This document shows, piece after piece, positions 55,321-64,000 of a stretch of DNA of 64,000 bases. The stretch is from assembly GCA_944320255.1 (NCBI GenBank), contig CALUGU010000003.1, positions 1 to 64,000 on the forward strand, given 5' to 3'. This DNA is from an uncultured Prevotella sp. Its GTDB lineage: Bacteria > Bacteroidota > Bacteroidia > Bacteroidales > Bacteroidaceae. Within the stretch, counting starts at the first letter, position 1; each line of letters begins with the position of its first letter. Made by a program: the position numbers and the translations under genes. Below the pieces are notes generated by a model. The model ran no database searches, was not told where the DNA came from, and saw only the letters and a program-made list of their open reading frames with translations.

Positions 55321-56238
55321 TTATTCTTTTATCTTGTCCCAATAGTTGCTTTGGGAAGCGTTTATCGAGAACAGCACTTCGTAAACGGCCTCTTTCTCCT
55401 TTTGCGTGCCCTTGCCTTTGTAGATGTTGCCAAGTTCTTCTTTCTTATAGTCTGTCCATATCTGCGGCAGCATGCTTAGCGGCTTGTCCTCGTGCACTTT
55501 TTTCAGGTGGGTTTCCAACGCCGTCGATATGTTCGTCCGGCCTCGGTCGGCGTTGTTGGCCATCTCGTCCAGCCCCGTCCTGTAATAGTCGTATTGAAGT
55601 TGGCGGAATGGTTGCATGGCCCCGTCAAGGTAGTCATTGATGATGGCAAACCTGTTGCGGTCGTTCTCAAAAGCCTTCCACCCAGTGAAGTTTAGGTTTT
55701 GGGCGTTGTTCACAAGGTTCATGCAGCGTTGCAGTACGTCTTCGCCTCCCATCGGGGAGAAGCTGTCAAGGTCGAGTCCGATTATGAGGTAAGCGTAATA
55801 TGCAATCAAGGCGGTGAGCTGGTTGTCCACCATCTCCTCGTTGAAGTTGAGCTGGTCGAACTGCGCGAACTCAAAGTTGAAGTCGCCGTCTTGGTTGTTG
55901 TACAATGTTGAAGTGTAAGCGGAGTTGTAAACAGGCCGGTTGGCTTGTATCAGGGCCGTGCAGGTGAACAGGTTTGACGATTGGTCGTACTTTGTCACGG
56001 TAATGTTGAAGTTGCAAACAATCCTTTCGTTCTTTTGGAATTGGAGTGAAGTCCATTGCCTGTCGTTGATGAACTGTTCGAGAGTTTCTTGCAAGTTGTC
56101 GAACACGCTCGCGTCAGTGCCTTGTATCTGGTTGTGGTTGATGGTTACTTTCGCCTGAAGTTCTTGGGCGTTTGAACTTGTAATTACCGTGAACAGGCTG
56201 GCAGCCAATAATATAAGTCTTGTCTTTATTGCTTGCAT
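55321..56238 (-). CDS. porD: DUF4835 protein, T9SS-associated PorD family
   Basis: Exported protein of 305 residues with a signal peptide ending near SNAQE. LQAKVTINHNQIQGTDASVFDNL near the N-terminus and the following FNITVTKYD, NRPVYNSAYT patterns mark DUF4835, annotated in other Bacteroidota as PorD and linked to type IX secretion. It stands between coaBC and recN, an order seen in related genomes. Its link to secretion agrees with the T9SS-like tails seen on three proteins in this window; its molecular role is unclear. Confidence 0.82.
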   Translation of the reverse strand: MQAIKTRLILLAASLFTVITSSNAQELQAKVTINHNQIQGTDASVFDNLQETLEQFINDRQWTSLQFQKNERIVCNFNITVTKYDQSSNLFTCTALIQANRPVYNSAYTSTLYNNQDGDFNFEFAQFDQLNFNEEMVDNQLTALIAYYAYLIIGLDLDSFSPMGGEDVLQRCMNLVNNAQNLNFTGWKAFENDRNRFAIINDYLDGAMQPFRQLQYDYYRTGLDEMANNADRGRTNISTALETHLKKVHEDKPLSMLPQIWTDYKKEELGNIYKGKGTQKEKEAVYEVLFSINASQSNYWDKIKE

Positions 56239-56260
56239 GGCTTGGCTTGTTTAGTGGTTT

Positions 56261-57457
56261 TTAGTGTAGCAGGGCAGACATTTCATCTATTATGTCGCAC
56301 GCAACGTCGCGCTTGTTTTTCTTTTCATATTCTTTTACCGATGTTTCAGAGATGATTTTTATCTGGTTGTCGTCCGTCCTGAATGTGGTTCCTTTGTTGC
56401 GTGTGGAGTTAAGGACGATGAAGTCAAAATGCTTCTTCGCCAATTTGCTTTTTGCGTTAGCGTCTTCGTTGTCGGTTTCCAATGCGAAACCTATCAATAC
56501 TTGCTTGTCGTTCTTCCTTTTGCCGAGTTCGGCTGCAATGTCGTGCGTCGGGCTTAATCGTATCACAAGGTCGTCACCGCCGCGTTTTATTTTCTTGTCT
56601 GAAACGTTTTCAGGCTTGAAGTCGGCAACCGCCGCGCATAATACCGCCGCGTCGCAACGGCTAAATTCGCTTGTCGCAGCGTTGTACATCTCTTGGCAGC
56701 ATTCTACGTTTATGCGGCGTATCTTGTCATTGCACGTAATGCCGACAGGGCCGCTTATCAGTGTGACGTCGGCTCCGCGCTTGGCGCATTCTTCTGCGAT
56801 GGCGAAACCCATCTTGCCGCTTGAGTAGTTGCCGATGAACCTCACGGGGTCTATCTTTTCGTATGTAGGCCCTGCAGTTATCATTATTTTCTTGCCTTTA
56901 AGCTCGTCTTTCTTTTCGTAGAAGAAGCCGTCGAGAGTCTTGACGATGGTTTCAGGTTCTTCCATTCGTCCTTTACCTTCAAGTCCGCTGGCGAGGAAAC
57001 CGCTCTGCGGCTCAATGATGATGTTGCCGTATGAGCGCAGTTTGTCAAGGTTCTGCTGGGTTGACGGGTGGGCGTACATATCAAGGTCCATGGCCGGAGC
57101 CACGAACACGGGGGCTTTCATCGAAAGGTAAGTTGTTATCAGCATATTGTCTGCTATGCCGTTAGCCATCTTCCCGATGGTGCTTGCCGTGCACGGGGCT
57201 ATCAGCATGGCGTCAGCCCATAAGCCTAAGTCAACGTGTGAGTGCCATGTGCCGTCGCGTTGAGAGAAAAACTCGCTTATTACAGGTTTATGCGTCAGTG
57301 CCGACAGCGTGATGGGAGTGATGAACTCTTTTCCTGCCGGGGTAATCACTGTTTGCACTTCAGCACCCTGCTTTATCAAGCCACGGATTATCAGGCACCC
57401 CTTGTATGCGGCTATGCTTCCTGTTATTCCGAGAACGATTTTCTTACCTTTCAACAT
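56261..57457 (-). CDS. coaBC: Bifunctional phosphopantothenoylcysteine synthetase/decarboxylase
   Basis: Two-step coenzyme A enzyme of 398 residues. The N-terminal FMN decarboxylase (CoaC, about 1-185) has GSIAAYKG, HVDLGLWADAMLIAPCTASTIGK with the catalytic His, and the PAMDLDMYAHPSTQQN loop. The C-terminal synthetase (CoaB, about 190-398) begins LKGKKIMITAGPTYEKIDPVRFIGNYSSGKMG-like and carries LCAAVADF with the conserved region near 280. Both halves look complete. Confidence 0.96.
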   Translation of the reverse strand: MLKGKKIVLGITGSIAAYKGCLIIRGLIKQGAEVQTVITPAGKEFITPITLSALTHKPVISEFFSQRDGTWHSHVDLGLWADAMLIAPCTASTIGKMANGIADNMLITTYLSMKAPVFVAPAMDLDMYAHPSTQQNLDKLRSYGNIIIEPQSGFLASGLEGKGRMEEPETIVKTLDGFFYEKKDELKGKKIMITAGPTYEKIDPVRFIGNYSSGKMGFAIAEECAKRGADVTLISGPVGITCNDKIRRINVECCQEMYNAATSEFSRCDAAVLCAAVADFKPENVSDKKIKRGGDDLVIRLSPTHDIAAELGKRKNDKQVLIGFALETDNEDANAKSKLAKKHFDFIVLNSTRNKGTTFRTDDNQIKIISETSVKEYEKKNKRDVACDIIDEMSALLH

Positions 57458-57482
57458 AATGTCTTTAATTAAGAGTTATGAA

Positions 57483-57542
57483 TTAAGAATTAAGAAAATA
57501 TGCTTTCGCACAGAAGCGTAGACATATTTTCTTAATTCTTAA
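57483..57542. repeat. Perfect long hairpin between exonuclease gene and coaBC
   Basis: Arms of 20 bp (57483-57502 and 57523-57542) are fully complementary around a 20-nt loop that has its own short GCTT/AAGC pairing. It fills a 95-nt gap inside the operon. No strong T run follows on the minus strand, so it may act as a processing or stabilising hairpin instead of a full terminator. Confidence 0.75.
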
Positions 57543-57552
57543 CCCTTAATAT

Positions 57553-58407
57553 TCAATTCTTATTAAACTCTCTCAAGCGTATGCGTGTAAGCACTTGCTT
57601 GGTGTTATACGTAAAGTCGCTGCTTAACATCCAGCTGTAATAGCCGGGATCCCTATGCAGCACGTCGGCAACGCCCCAGCCTTTGTACTTGCCGAAGTTG
57701 AACACTTCGTACATCCTCGGTTTGCCCGAAGCGTCTGTCAGCGTGTTGCCGTCCTTGTCTTTCATTTCCTTCCAGATTATCCGTCCGGCGAAGTCAACAT
57801 TGTTATTCACCTTGGAGAACTCAGCCAGCTCGTCCATGTCGTTGTTCAGTTGGCGTTCGGGTTCCTCTTGTTTGCCGGGGGCGTACATGTCAAGCTCGCC
57901 TTGCAGCACGCGGTATGTGGCTTCCGTGTCTTCGTCGGCCTTGTGGGCGGTGAAGTCTTCTTCCATTTTGCGTCCGCAATAAAACTTATACGCTGCCGCG
58001 AGGTTGCGGCGTTCCATTTTGTGGAAGATGGTCTGCACGTCTATGAGGCGGCATTTGGAGAAGTCGAAGTCTATGCCGGCTCGCAAGAACTCTTCTGCGA
58101 GCATCGGTATGTCAAAGTGGTTTGAGTTAAACCCTGCGAAGTCACATCCCTTGAACTTGTTTTCCAAGTCTTTTGCAATATCCTTAAACAACGGGGCGTT
58201 TTTCACGTCGTCGTCACTGATGCCCGTAAGCTGCGCCACTTCGGCAGGTATTGGTTTCCCTGGGTTGACGTAGAAGTTCTTGCGCTCCTCGTTGCCGTCG
58301 GGGTGCACCTTTATATATGATATTTGTATTACCCTGTCTTTAACAAGGTCAAGCCCCGTTGTCTCAAGGTCGAAGACAATCAGGGGCTTAGTCAGGTTGA
58401 GTTTCAT
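57553..58407 (-). CDS. DnaQ-like 3'-5' exonuclease with DUF3820-type tail
   Basis: Exonuclease of 284 residues. The DEDD-type catalytic pattern is visible: FDLETTGLD near 12 with Asp and Glu, the second Asp in HFDIPMLAEEF near 97, and HKADEDTEATYRVL near 154 with the final His and Asp. Residues about 225-284 (FGKYKGWGVADVLHRDPGYYSWML) match a DUF3820-type module found on some nucleases. It lies between dnaN and coaBC; proofreading or repair is possible. Confidence 0.88.
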   Translation of the reverse strand: MKLNLTKPLIVFDLETTGLDLVKDRVIQISYIKVHPDGNEERKNFYVNPGKPIPAEVAQLTGISDDDVKNAPLFKDIAKDLENKFKGCDFAGFNSNHFDIPMLAEEFLRAGIDFDFSKCRLIDVQTIFHKMERRNLAAAYKFYCGRKMEEDFTAHKADEDTEATYRVLQGELDMYAPGKQEEPERQLNNDMDELAEFSKVNNNVDFAGRIIWKEMKDKDGNTLTDASGKPRMYEVFNFGKYKGWGVADVLHRDPGYYSWMLSSDFTYNTKQVLTRIRLREFNKN

Positions 58408-58419
58408 ATTTTATTTAGT

Positions 58420-58495
58420 TGACAAGCTACAAGCAGACGGTGGAACGAGGGAATATTCCCTGTTTGCTTGCCACTCGTCTGCTTGTGTATGTGTG
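58420..58495. repeat. Short-period repeat gap between dnaN and exonuclease gene
   Basis: The gap carries ACAAGC...AGCAGAC and its complement GTCTGCTTGT around a GGGAATATTCCC palindrome, so it can fold on itself. The words are the same as in the nuoM-nuoN gap. Confidence 0.6.
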
Positions 58496-58499
58496 AGGA

Positions 58500-59621
58500 T
58501 TAGTCGTTCAGCAACATCGGCATGATAAGCATCAGGATGTCTTCGTTCTCCGGCTGCTGTGTGGGCAGTATGAGGCACGGACGGCTTGGGTCGGCCAGTT
58601 CGAGCGTCACTTCCTCACAGTCAAGGTTGGTGAGGATCTCCATCAGCGAAGTTCCCTTGAAGCCGATGTCCATAGGGTTGCCCGTGTAGTCGCAAACGAT
58701 TTCTTCCTTTGCGCTCGTGTAGAAGTCAATGTCTTCAGACGAAATCACGGCCTTGCCCATCTCGATGTGCAGGCGCACCTGCTGGCTGCTGCTTGCGAAG
58801 GGCAACACGCGGCGGATGACGCCGATGAGCACCATGCGGTCTATCGTCAGCTGGTAGGGGTTGTCCTGCGGTATCACGGAGTTGTAGTTGGGGTAGCGTC
58901 CCTCAATCAGGCGGCACGTCAGCGAACCGTCGGCATACGAGATGCTTGCGTTGCGCTCGTCGAACCGTATGATAACCTCGTCTTCGCTTTTCGTCAGCAC
59001 GCCCTTCAGCAGGTTGGCTGGCTTCTTCGGAAGGATGAACGACATGGGAGCCTCTGACGTTATTCCCTTGTTCCTTGTGCGCACAAGTTTGTGGCCGTCG
59101 CTTGCCACTATCGCCAGCCCTTCTTGGTTGAGGTCGAAATAAATACCGTTCATCACGGGCCTCAACTCCTCGTTGGCCGTGGCGAAGATGGAGTGCGTTA
59201 TGTCGTTTAGTAAAGTCTTAGAGTCTATTATTATCGCGGCTGCATCGTCGTGCAACGGTTGCAGGCGGGGAAATTCGGCTCCGCTCTGCGCCGTGAAGTT
59301 ATACATACCGTTCTGGTAAATCACCTTCACGGCAAACGACGCCATGTCAACGTCCAGCGTCAACGGCTGTTCGGGCAGTTCCTTAACGGCGTCGAGTATC
59401 GTGCGGTTGCTTACGGCGAACACGCCTTCATTGTCGGCCTCGTCCAGTGTTACTTGCGTTGTCATAACGTTTTCGCTGTCTGAAGCCGTGATAGTCAGCT
59501 GGTCGCCCTTAACCTCGAACAAATAGCAGTCCAAGATGGGCATCGTGTTCTTGCTGTTGAAAACCTTTGACAATGCCGACAACCGGCTTGCCAAGGCGGT
59601 GCTTGATATTGTAAGTCTCAT
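58500..59621 (-). CDS. dnaN: DNA polymerase III beta sliding clamp
   Basis: Ring-forming clamp of 373 residues, normal for the family. The three-domain fold is marked by LASRLSALSKVFNSKNTMPILDC near 10, ATANEELRPVMNGIYFDL near 146, LIEGRYPNYNSVIP near 228 and the C-terminal LPTQQPENEDILMLIMPMLL-type end. It heads the minus-strand run dnaN to recN and has its own promoter (59783-59790). It is not next to dnaA here. Confidence 0.97.
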   Translation of the reverse strand: MRLTISSTALASRLSALSKVFNSKNTMPILDCYLFEVKGDQLTITASDSENVMTTQVTLDEADNEGVFAVSNRTILDAVKELPEQPLTLDVDMASFAVKVIYQNGMYNFTAQSGAEFPRLQPLHDDAAAIIIDSKTLLNDITHSIFATANEELRPVMNGIYFDLNQEGLAIVASDGHKLVRTRNKGITSEAPMSFILPKKPANLLKGVLTKSEDEVIIRFDERNASISYADGSLTCRLIEGRYPNYNSVIPQDNPYQLTIDRMVLIGVIRRVLPFASSSQQVRLHIEMGKAVISSEDIDFYTSAKEEIVCDYTGNPMDIGFKGTSLMEILTNLDCEEVTLELADPSRPCLILPTQQPENEDILMLIMPMLLND

Positions 59622-59649
59622 ATATTATTATGGTATTATGTTTTCAAGT

Positions 59650-59770
59650 TTTTTAGCAGACAAGTTCACAGTTACGATCAGACAAGGAGATTTGCCTTGC
59701 CGCTCGTCTGCTTGTCACTCGTCACTCGTTTGCTTGTCACTCGTTTGCTCGTGACTCGTCTGCTCATCAC
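59650..59770. repeat. ACTCGTCTGCTTGTC repeats upstream of dnaN
   Basis: C/T-rich tandem words such as TGCTTGTCACTCG and TGCTCGTGACTCG follow an AGCAGACAAG word, and these can pair. On the minus strand this lies between the dnaN promoter and gene, so it would be in the 5' leader. Confidence 0.6.
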
Positions 59771-59782
59771 TAAAATTGGATA

Positions 59783-59790
59783 CAAAAATA
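59783..59790 (-). promoter_or_regulatory. -7 box of dnaN
   Basis: TATTTTTG on the minus strand fits the -7 consensus; a leader of about 150 nt containing the repeats above would precede dnaN. Confidence 0.5.
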
Positions 59791-59898
59791 CGAAAAAGCA
59801 AACGGCAAAACAAAAAAAATGTGCAAAAATTTCTTTATTCTCAAGTAAATTATTAATTTCGCAATCTCAAAATTAACAACTAACAGTAAATAGCAAAA

Positions 59899-60345
59899 AT
59901 GGAAATAGAAGGTAAAATCATAGCAGTCATCCCTGCGCGTGAAGGCGTTTCGGCGCGTACAGGCACGCAGTGGAAGTCACAGGATTACGTTATCGAGACG
60001 CACGACCAGTATCCGCGCCGTTGCTGCTTCAACGTGTTCGGTTCAGACAAGATACAGCTGTTCAACATCCAGGTGGGCGAGGAGCTTCGCGTAAGTTTCG
60101 ACATCGACGCCCACGAATACCAAGGCCGTTGGTTCAACTCCGTGCGCGCTTGGAAAGTGGAGCGCATCGACGCCAACGCCGCAGCCCAGGCTCCCGTTCC
60201 GCCTATGCCGTTCGACGAACCTGCACCTGCGCCCGCTCCGTCGGCACAGCCGGCAGCACCCACGGCGGCAGCGGCTCCTGCACAGGAGGCAGCACCATTC
60301 CCTCCGCAGCAGGAAGGCGGAAGCGAAGACGACCTGCCGTTCTAA
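59899..60345 (+). CDS. DUF3127 protein with SSB-like acidic tail
   Basis: A 148-residue cytosolic protein. Residues 1-95 fit DUF3127 (MEIEGKIIAVIPAREG, WKSQDYVIETHDQYPRRCCFNVFG, GRWFNSVRAWKVERI), beta-rich and likely an OB fold. A Pro/Ala/Gln-rich linker (about 98-138) leads to the end SEDDLPF, which looks like the acidic tip of single-stranded DNA-binding proteins that recruits partners. It is transcribed away from dnaN. Binding to single-stranded nucleic acid is inferred. Confidence 0.82.
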   Translation: MEIEGKIIAVIPAREGVSARTGTQWKSQDYVIETHDQYPRRCCFNVFGSDKIQLFNIQVGEELRVSFDIDAHEYQGRWFNSVRAWKVERIDANAAAQAPVPPMPFDEPAPAPAPSAQPAAPTAAAAPAQEAAPFPPQQEGGSEDDLPF

Positions 60346-60360
60346 GTTGATAAAATCATA

Positions 60361-60396
60361 ATGCCCCAAAAGTCAAAGAACTTTTGGGGCATTTTT
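60361..60396 (+). terminator. Terminator of the DUF3127 gene
   Basis: A perfect 12-bp stem (ATGCCCCAAAAG, 60361-60372 with 60381-60392) is followed by a T run on the plus strand. It may also serve the convergent surface-protein gene. Confidence 0.88.
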
Positions 60397-60410
60397 GATG
60401 ATATATTCAT

Positions 60411-63205
60411 TTATTGCAATACTACTTTCTTGCTCTCATTGCCGTAGGTTACGATATATAAGCCTTTTGACAACGCAATGTGTTTTGTTCCGGCTTGTGC
60501 GGCATAGCGTGCGCATAGTTTGCCACTGGCCGAATATACCAGAACGTTTGTCTTACCGTCAGTACTGAAGCACAGCATTCCATCCTTGCTCCACGCTTTA
60601 AAGCCGCCCTGTACCTCAACGCCGTTAATGCTTGAGGGGGTGTCGTCAATGTTCTTTTCCCATACGAAGTACGGCCTGCCGCACTGTTTATCGTCGCTTT
60701 CTGCCCATTTCGCCCATTCCACGTATGGATATGTTTTCCCTTCATACATATCGGGCTTGTGTTCAAGTGTGTTCTTGTTTAATGTTTCTGCGGAAATGTC
60801 GGCGTCAAGAAAATAAAGCGTCTCACAAGGATCTCCGTAATTATTACATATTCCTTGTCCTATTTCGGTGACAAACATACCTTTATCAGATGATGGCACG
60901 TCATATGTGACTTGTCCTCCAAAGTAGCTGTTCTCGATAAATCCCCTGTGTTTTCCCCCGATCCGTCTTCATTTGTTGTATAAACATAATTGTTGTACCG
61001 TGCAAACCCACTGGCACTATAAATTTCATTAATGCAAGGACGATTGTTAATCAAAGAGGCATTGTTCGCACGTACACCTCCGACAAGCTGTCCGCAAGGG
61101 GCAATATAACAGTTTTCTATTCTTCCACTATTGTAACTTACAAATCCACTGACATTGATCAAATCACCTACAACCGTATTCCAAACCCCGCCTTTGAAGG
61201 CGCAATTGACAATCAGCCCATAATTGTCTTTGACAAAACCTGCGACATCATATGTTAAGCTTTCCTTTACTTCCCGACCGCCTTCGTCTTCTTGATTGGT
61301 TACACTGCCTTCTACGATCAAATCTCTAACAACACTATAAGGACCGATATTGTAAAAGAAAGACGCGTCAGGGCGAAGTATGTTCATATTATAAATACGG
61401 TGTTGTTGGCCATAGAATGTGCGTCCTGATATTTTTAAGTTTGGCCAGCCCGTTCCGTAGCCGTCCATATCGAGGTCGGCCATTAGATACCAATCTTTAC
61501 TCTTCGCGAAATATTCACGTCCTGTAAGTACGCGGTTATGGGTGTCACTCTGTACGAAGGCCAGCCACGCCAAACCTTCTGGTGTCCATATCTCCAAGTC
61601 TCCGTTTTCTCGCACGCGGATGTCCTTTCCGTTCGCCCCTACATCTGCTTTTTGGGCAGCCTCGTATGTGGCTGATGGCGTTGAGCCGTAACTGCTTATA
61701 ACGAATGACACGGGATAAACTACGCCCGTTACTATAGCCCCTTCCGTTTGCTCAACTCCTTCGATGTCAACAAGTTTGAAAGGCATATACGTGCCGTCCC
61801 TGTCATAATAACCGGCATTCGGTCCGAGCAATGAAAGTATTGGCTTCTTTACCTCGATAGGCATATATACAGATTTGAAACGTCCGTTGTTTAATTCTAT
61901 TTTGCAGTCCTCTTTCATCACATTTAGCGATGTTATAGCTCCGTTGTTCACTTTCAGCTCGCCACCGTTCACTGTGATGCCATTAGGGAAGCTGCCGTTG
62001 TTTACCGTAACTTTGCCTTTATCTATGGTAAGACCTTCAAACCGTCCACTGTTAGTCTCGACATTTGCATTGTCTCCATTTACATTTATGTTTGCATATA
62101 TATAGGAACTGTCAATTTTCAAATTTCCATTTTCAACTATGATGAAAAGAGGCCTTGGGTTGTTGTTATTTATGCAATTGTCAATATTTAAATTTCCTCC
62201 TTGAATTGTGATTTTGTCGTCTTCTCCCTCTTGTGCGGAATAAACATCTATAATGCAATTTTTGAAATTAAGAGTCTTTGATGGTGTAATTGTAGGATTT
62301 TTTGGAAAATGAACATCCAAATCTTCAAATAAGATTGTTGAATTTTCATATCCTTCGTTATACGAAATTATGGTACTTGGTCTACCTGTTTGACATAAAT
62401 CGCCAAATTGTTTTTCCCCATAGGGTATTCCTTTAAATACGACATTGCCTTCTGTTGACCATATTGAACACCTTCCGTTAGCCCGTCCAGTAGAACCAAA
62501 TCCGATTGTCGAATTTGTGATATTAAAGGTACCCATATCAATTGCTCCATCAACAATAGTGACAAAAGAATTTTCTATGTTAAAGTAAAAACTCCCAATA
62601 CAAGCATTGTCATTACCACTAACTATCGTCACATCAGCCTGTATTTGCCAATGTTTCATCCCTGTCTCTGAATCTGCTTCCGAAGTTTCATTAATATAAG
62701 GACGAATTATCCGCTTTAAGACGACAACTTCCCCTTTATCATTCAATGTGGCGCCTTCCGGAACAAAACCATTGATTACATTCACCATGTCTTTAGGACT
62801 TTTGATAGGCAGAGGTTCGGCTACGATGTCAAGATTGTTGATATTAAGATAAGCAGAATAGCTCATCTTTCTTGTTGACGAATCTGTCGTTGGCATAATG
62901 CCGTAGCTTGAATTTGGCGTGGTGTTATAGCGACGTGCCAAGCTGCAAAAACCGTAAAAGTCAAATCCTTCAGGCATATTTGTCACTGTAAATTCTAAAA
63001 ATCTGTTATAATTATAGTCGTATTCATCATCGTCATCTTCAAGTGCGATGGTCTGTGCAGGGATATTTATAGTTCCCCATTTGCGTTCATGTGTTTGTGC
63101 GGGAATGGATACGTCAATCCTTTCAGCTTTAAGTTCGCACACATCAAAAAATTGCGCTATGAACAAGATTGCGAATAAGCGCAGTATAAGATTTTTGTTT
63201 TTCAT
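60411..63205 (-). pseudogene. Frameshifted surface protein with beta-solenoid repeats and T9SS-like tail
   Basis: Secreted protein that would have about 931 residues if intact. It starts at 63205 behind AAAAGGAGA; the signal peptide ends near LKAE. The body has short repeats of the NGG.L.VNNG.I type (about 390-480), a GLUG/beta-helix-like part (IEIWTPEGLAWLAF onward) and GFVSYNSGRIENCYI. The frame breaks at a run of five G on the minus strand (plus-strand C run 60955-60959); one more G would join GSGG to KHRGFIENSYFGGQ and restore the tail VYSASGKLCARY...GLYIVTYG..SKKVVLQ, a T9SS-like sorting domain. It could be a real loss, phase variation or a sequencing error. Confidence 0.75.
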
Positions 63206-63483
63206 GTTTATCTCCTTTTTATTATGTTCGTCAACATCATCTATGTGCAAATATAAGGAAAATCGTTGAAAAACTCTCACAAAGTAAATGATATTATGCA
63301 GAAATGATGCAAGAATACGCATTCTGTACACCAAAAGTTTACACTTTTACAACTTTTAAAGTCACTAATAAAGGATGGTGAGACTACATAAAAATAGAAA
63401 GTAACCTTGCAAGATAACCAATGGAATTAATTTTTCGCGAAATAATAGCGAATGCTTTTGTTATCTAATTTGGTTAAGGGATA
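63206..63483. other. Spacer between two surface-protein genes
   Basis: AT-rich spacer without a gene. A -7 box TATATTTG lies on the minus strand at 63248-63255, with TTTG at 63280-63283, and probably drives the gene starting at 63205. Confidence 0.55.
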
Positions 63484-64000
63484 CTAATGAAAACGTAAAA
63501 AGAGGCTATGCCGTAAATGTTTGATTACATCTTTATAAGCAATGAGCATTCCTGACAAATTGAATACCTGCACTTTGTCAAGCGTATCTTCTGAACCTAT
63601 CATTATAGTGCCGTTACCGGTTCTAATGTTCAGTCCTTCCACCTCTGTGCCGCTTATGCCCGTGCTCGGTACAATCGTCAGCACGCCGTCGTGCAGCTCA
63701 AAGTCATAACGCGAGTCAAAACCTCCGCTAAGCATGATGGGATATTCACCGTACCATGTATTTTCGTCGGCGTTGCAGATGGCTGTCGGGCGGCGTTCAA
63801 GGTCGTCTTCCGTCTCGTTGTTCTTGAAACCCTCGTAAGTGAGTGTGAACTCCGGGTTTGGTTGGCCGTAGCACCTTGTCACATCGTCAGCCGTCACTTG
63901 CAGTGTCGCCTTTTCGATGTTGAGGTAGCGGGTGTAGTCAAGCAGGTTGAAACTGTAGTTGTTGTCCAATCCGCCTTCAAGGCTTATCTCGTAACTGCCG
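63484..64000 (-). CDS. C-terminal part of MBG-domain surface protein (runs off the window)
   Basis: Partial gene; the N-terminus lies beyond 64000 and the frame is open to the edge. Visible are the end of one MBG-type repeat (GSYEISLEGGLDNNYSF), a second one (LQVTADDVTRCYGQPNPEFTLTYEGFKNNET, ending VLTIVPSTGISG) and the start of a T9SS-like sorting domain (VQVFNLSGMLIAYKDVIK). The last 12 residues (HLRHSLFLRFH) lack the usual GIYIV...K ending, and no other frame restores it, so the tail appears truncated. Confidence 0.7.
   Translation of the reverse strand, partial: GSYEISLEGGLDNNYSFNLLDYTRYLNIEKATLQVTADDVTRCYGQPNPEFTLTYEGFKNNETEDDLERRPTAICNADENTWYGEYPIMLSGGFDSRYDFELHDGVLTIVPSTGISGTEVEGLNIRTGNGTIMIGSEDTLDKVQVFNLSGMLIAYKDVIKHLRHSLFLRFH

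Overview
The window looks like a chromosome segment of a gut or oral Bacteroidales bacterium, Prevotellaceae-like; the family placement is an inference. Supporting signs are many TAnnTTTG-type -7 promoter boxes, Mfa/FimA-type lipoprotein fimbriae, an 11-subunit NADH dehydrogenase operon lacking nuoEFG, a DUF4835/PorD gene, type IX secretion (T9SS)-like C-terminal tails and a BtuB/BtuG cobalamin locus. No insertion sequence, phage, CRISPR array or rRNA was seen.

Layout. 1-6464: AT-rich, accessory ribosomal-peptide (RiPP) locus with a double-glycine precursor, a radical SAM maturase broken by an internal deletion, an outer-membrane beta-barrel, a C39-peptidase ABC exporter and a 61-residue membrane protein resembling the N-terminus of HlyD. 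6580-7416: sugar-kinase-like ATPase. 7868-18184: nuoA-B-CD-H-I-J-K-L-M-N. 18833-34282: fimbrial operon (DUF3575, DUF3868/OmpA-like, Mfa1-like subunit, FimB/Mfa2-like anchor, two more fimbrillin-like lipoproteins and a 2089-residue surface protein with a T9SS-like tail). 35046-37572 (minus): two tRNA-Arg, tRNA-Cys, DUF4293, rpoZ, bamD. 37757-46474 (plus): uvrB, DUF4468 protein, small membrane protein, putative porin, aminotransferase, FtsX/LolCE-like permease. 46570-52988 (minus): exported nitroreductase-fold protein, then btuC, btuF, btuG, btuB behind a cobalamin riboswitch. 53626-59621 (minus): recN, porD, coaBC, DnaQ-like exonuclease, dnaN. 59899-60345: DUF3127 protein with an SSB-like tail. 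60411-64000 (minus): two large surface proteins, one frameshifted and one running off the window.

How it fits together: several genes point to a surface economy built on lipoprotein fimbriae and T9SS cargo, with BamD, PorD and OmpA-like proteins serving the outer membrane, and TonB-type uptake for cobalamin. The core genes (nuo, dnaN, recN, uvrB, coaBC) look intact.

The least expected structure is between genes. Five intergenic regions (7.6, 18.4, 34.8, 40.2 and 53.2 kb) carry degenerate arrays with a strict 22-bp period, four of them sharing a GCCGTTATT-like or GTAAAAG-like core; two loci share an exact 23-nt word in opposite orientation. Many other gaps hold short-period (7-10 nt) repeats that often form long hairpins. 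These were found by reading, not by computation, so their genome-wide extent is unknown.
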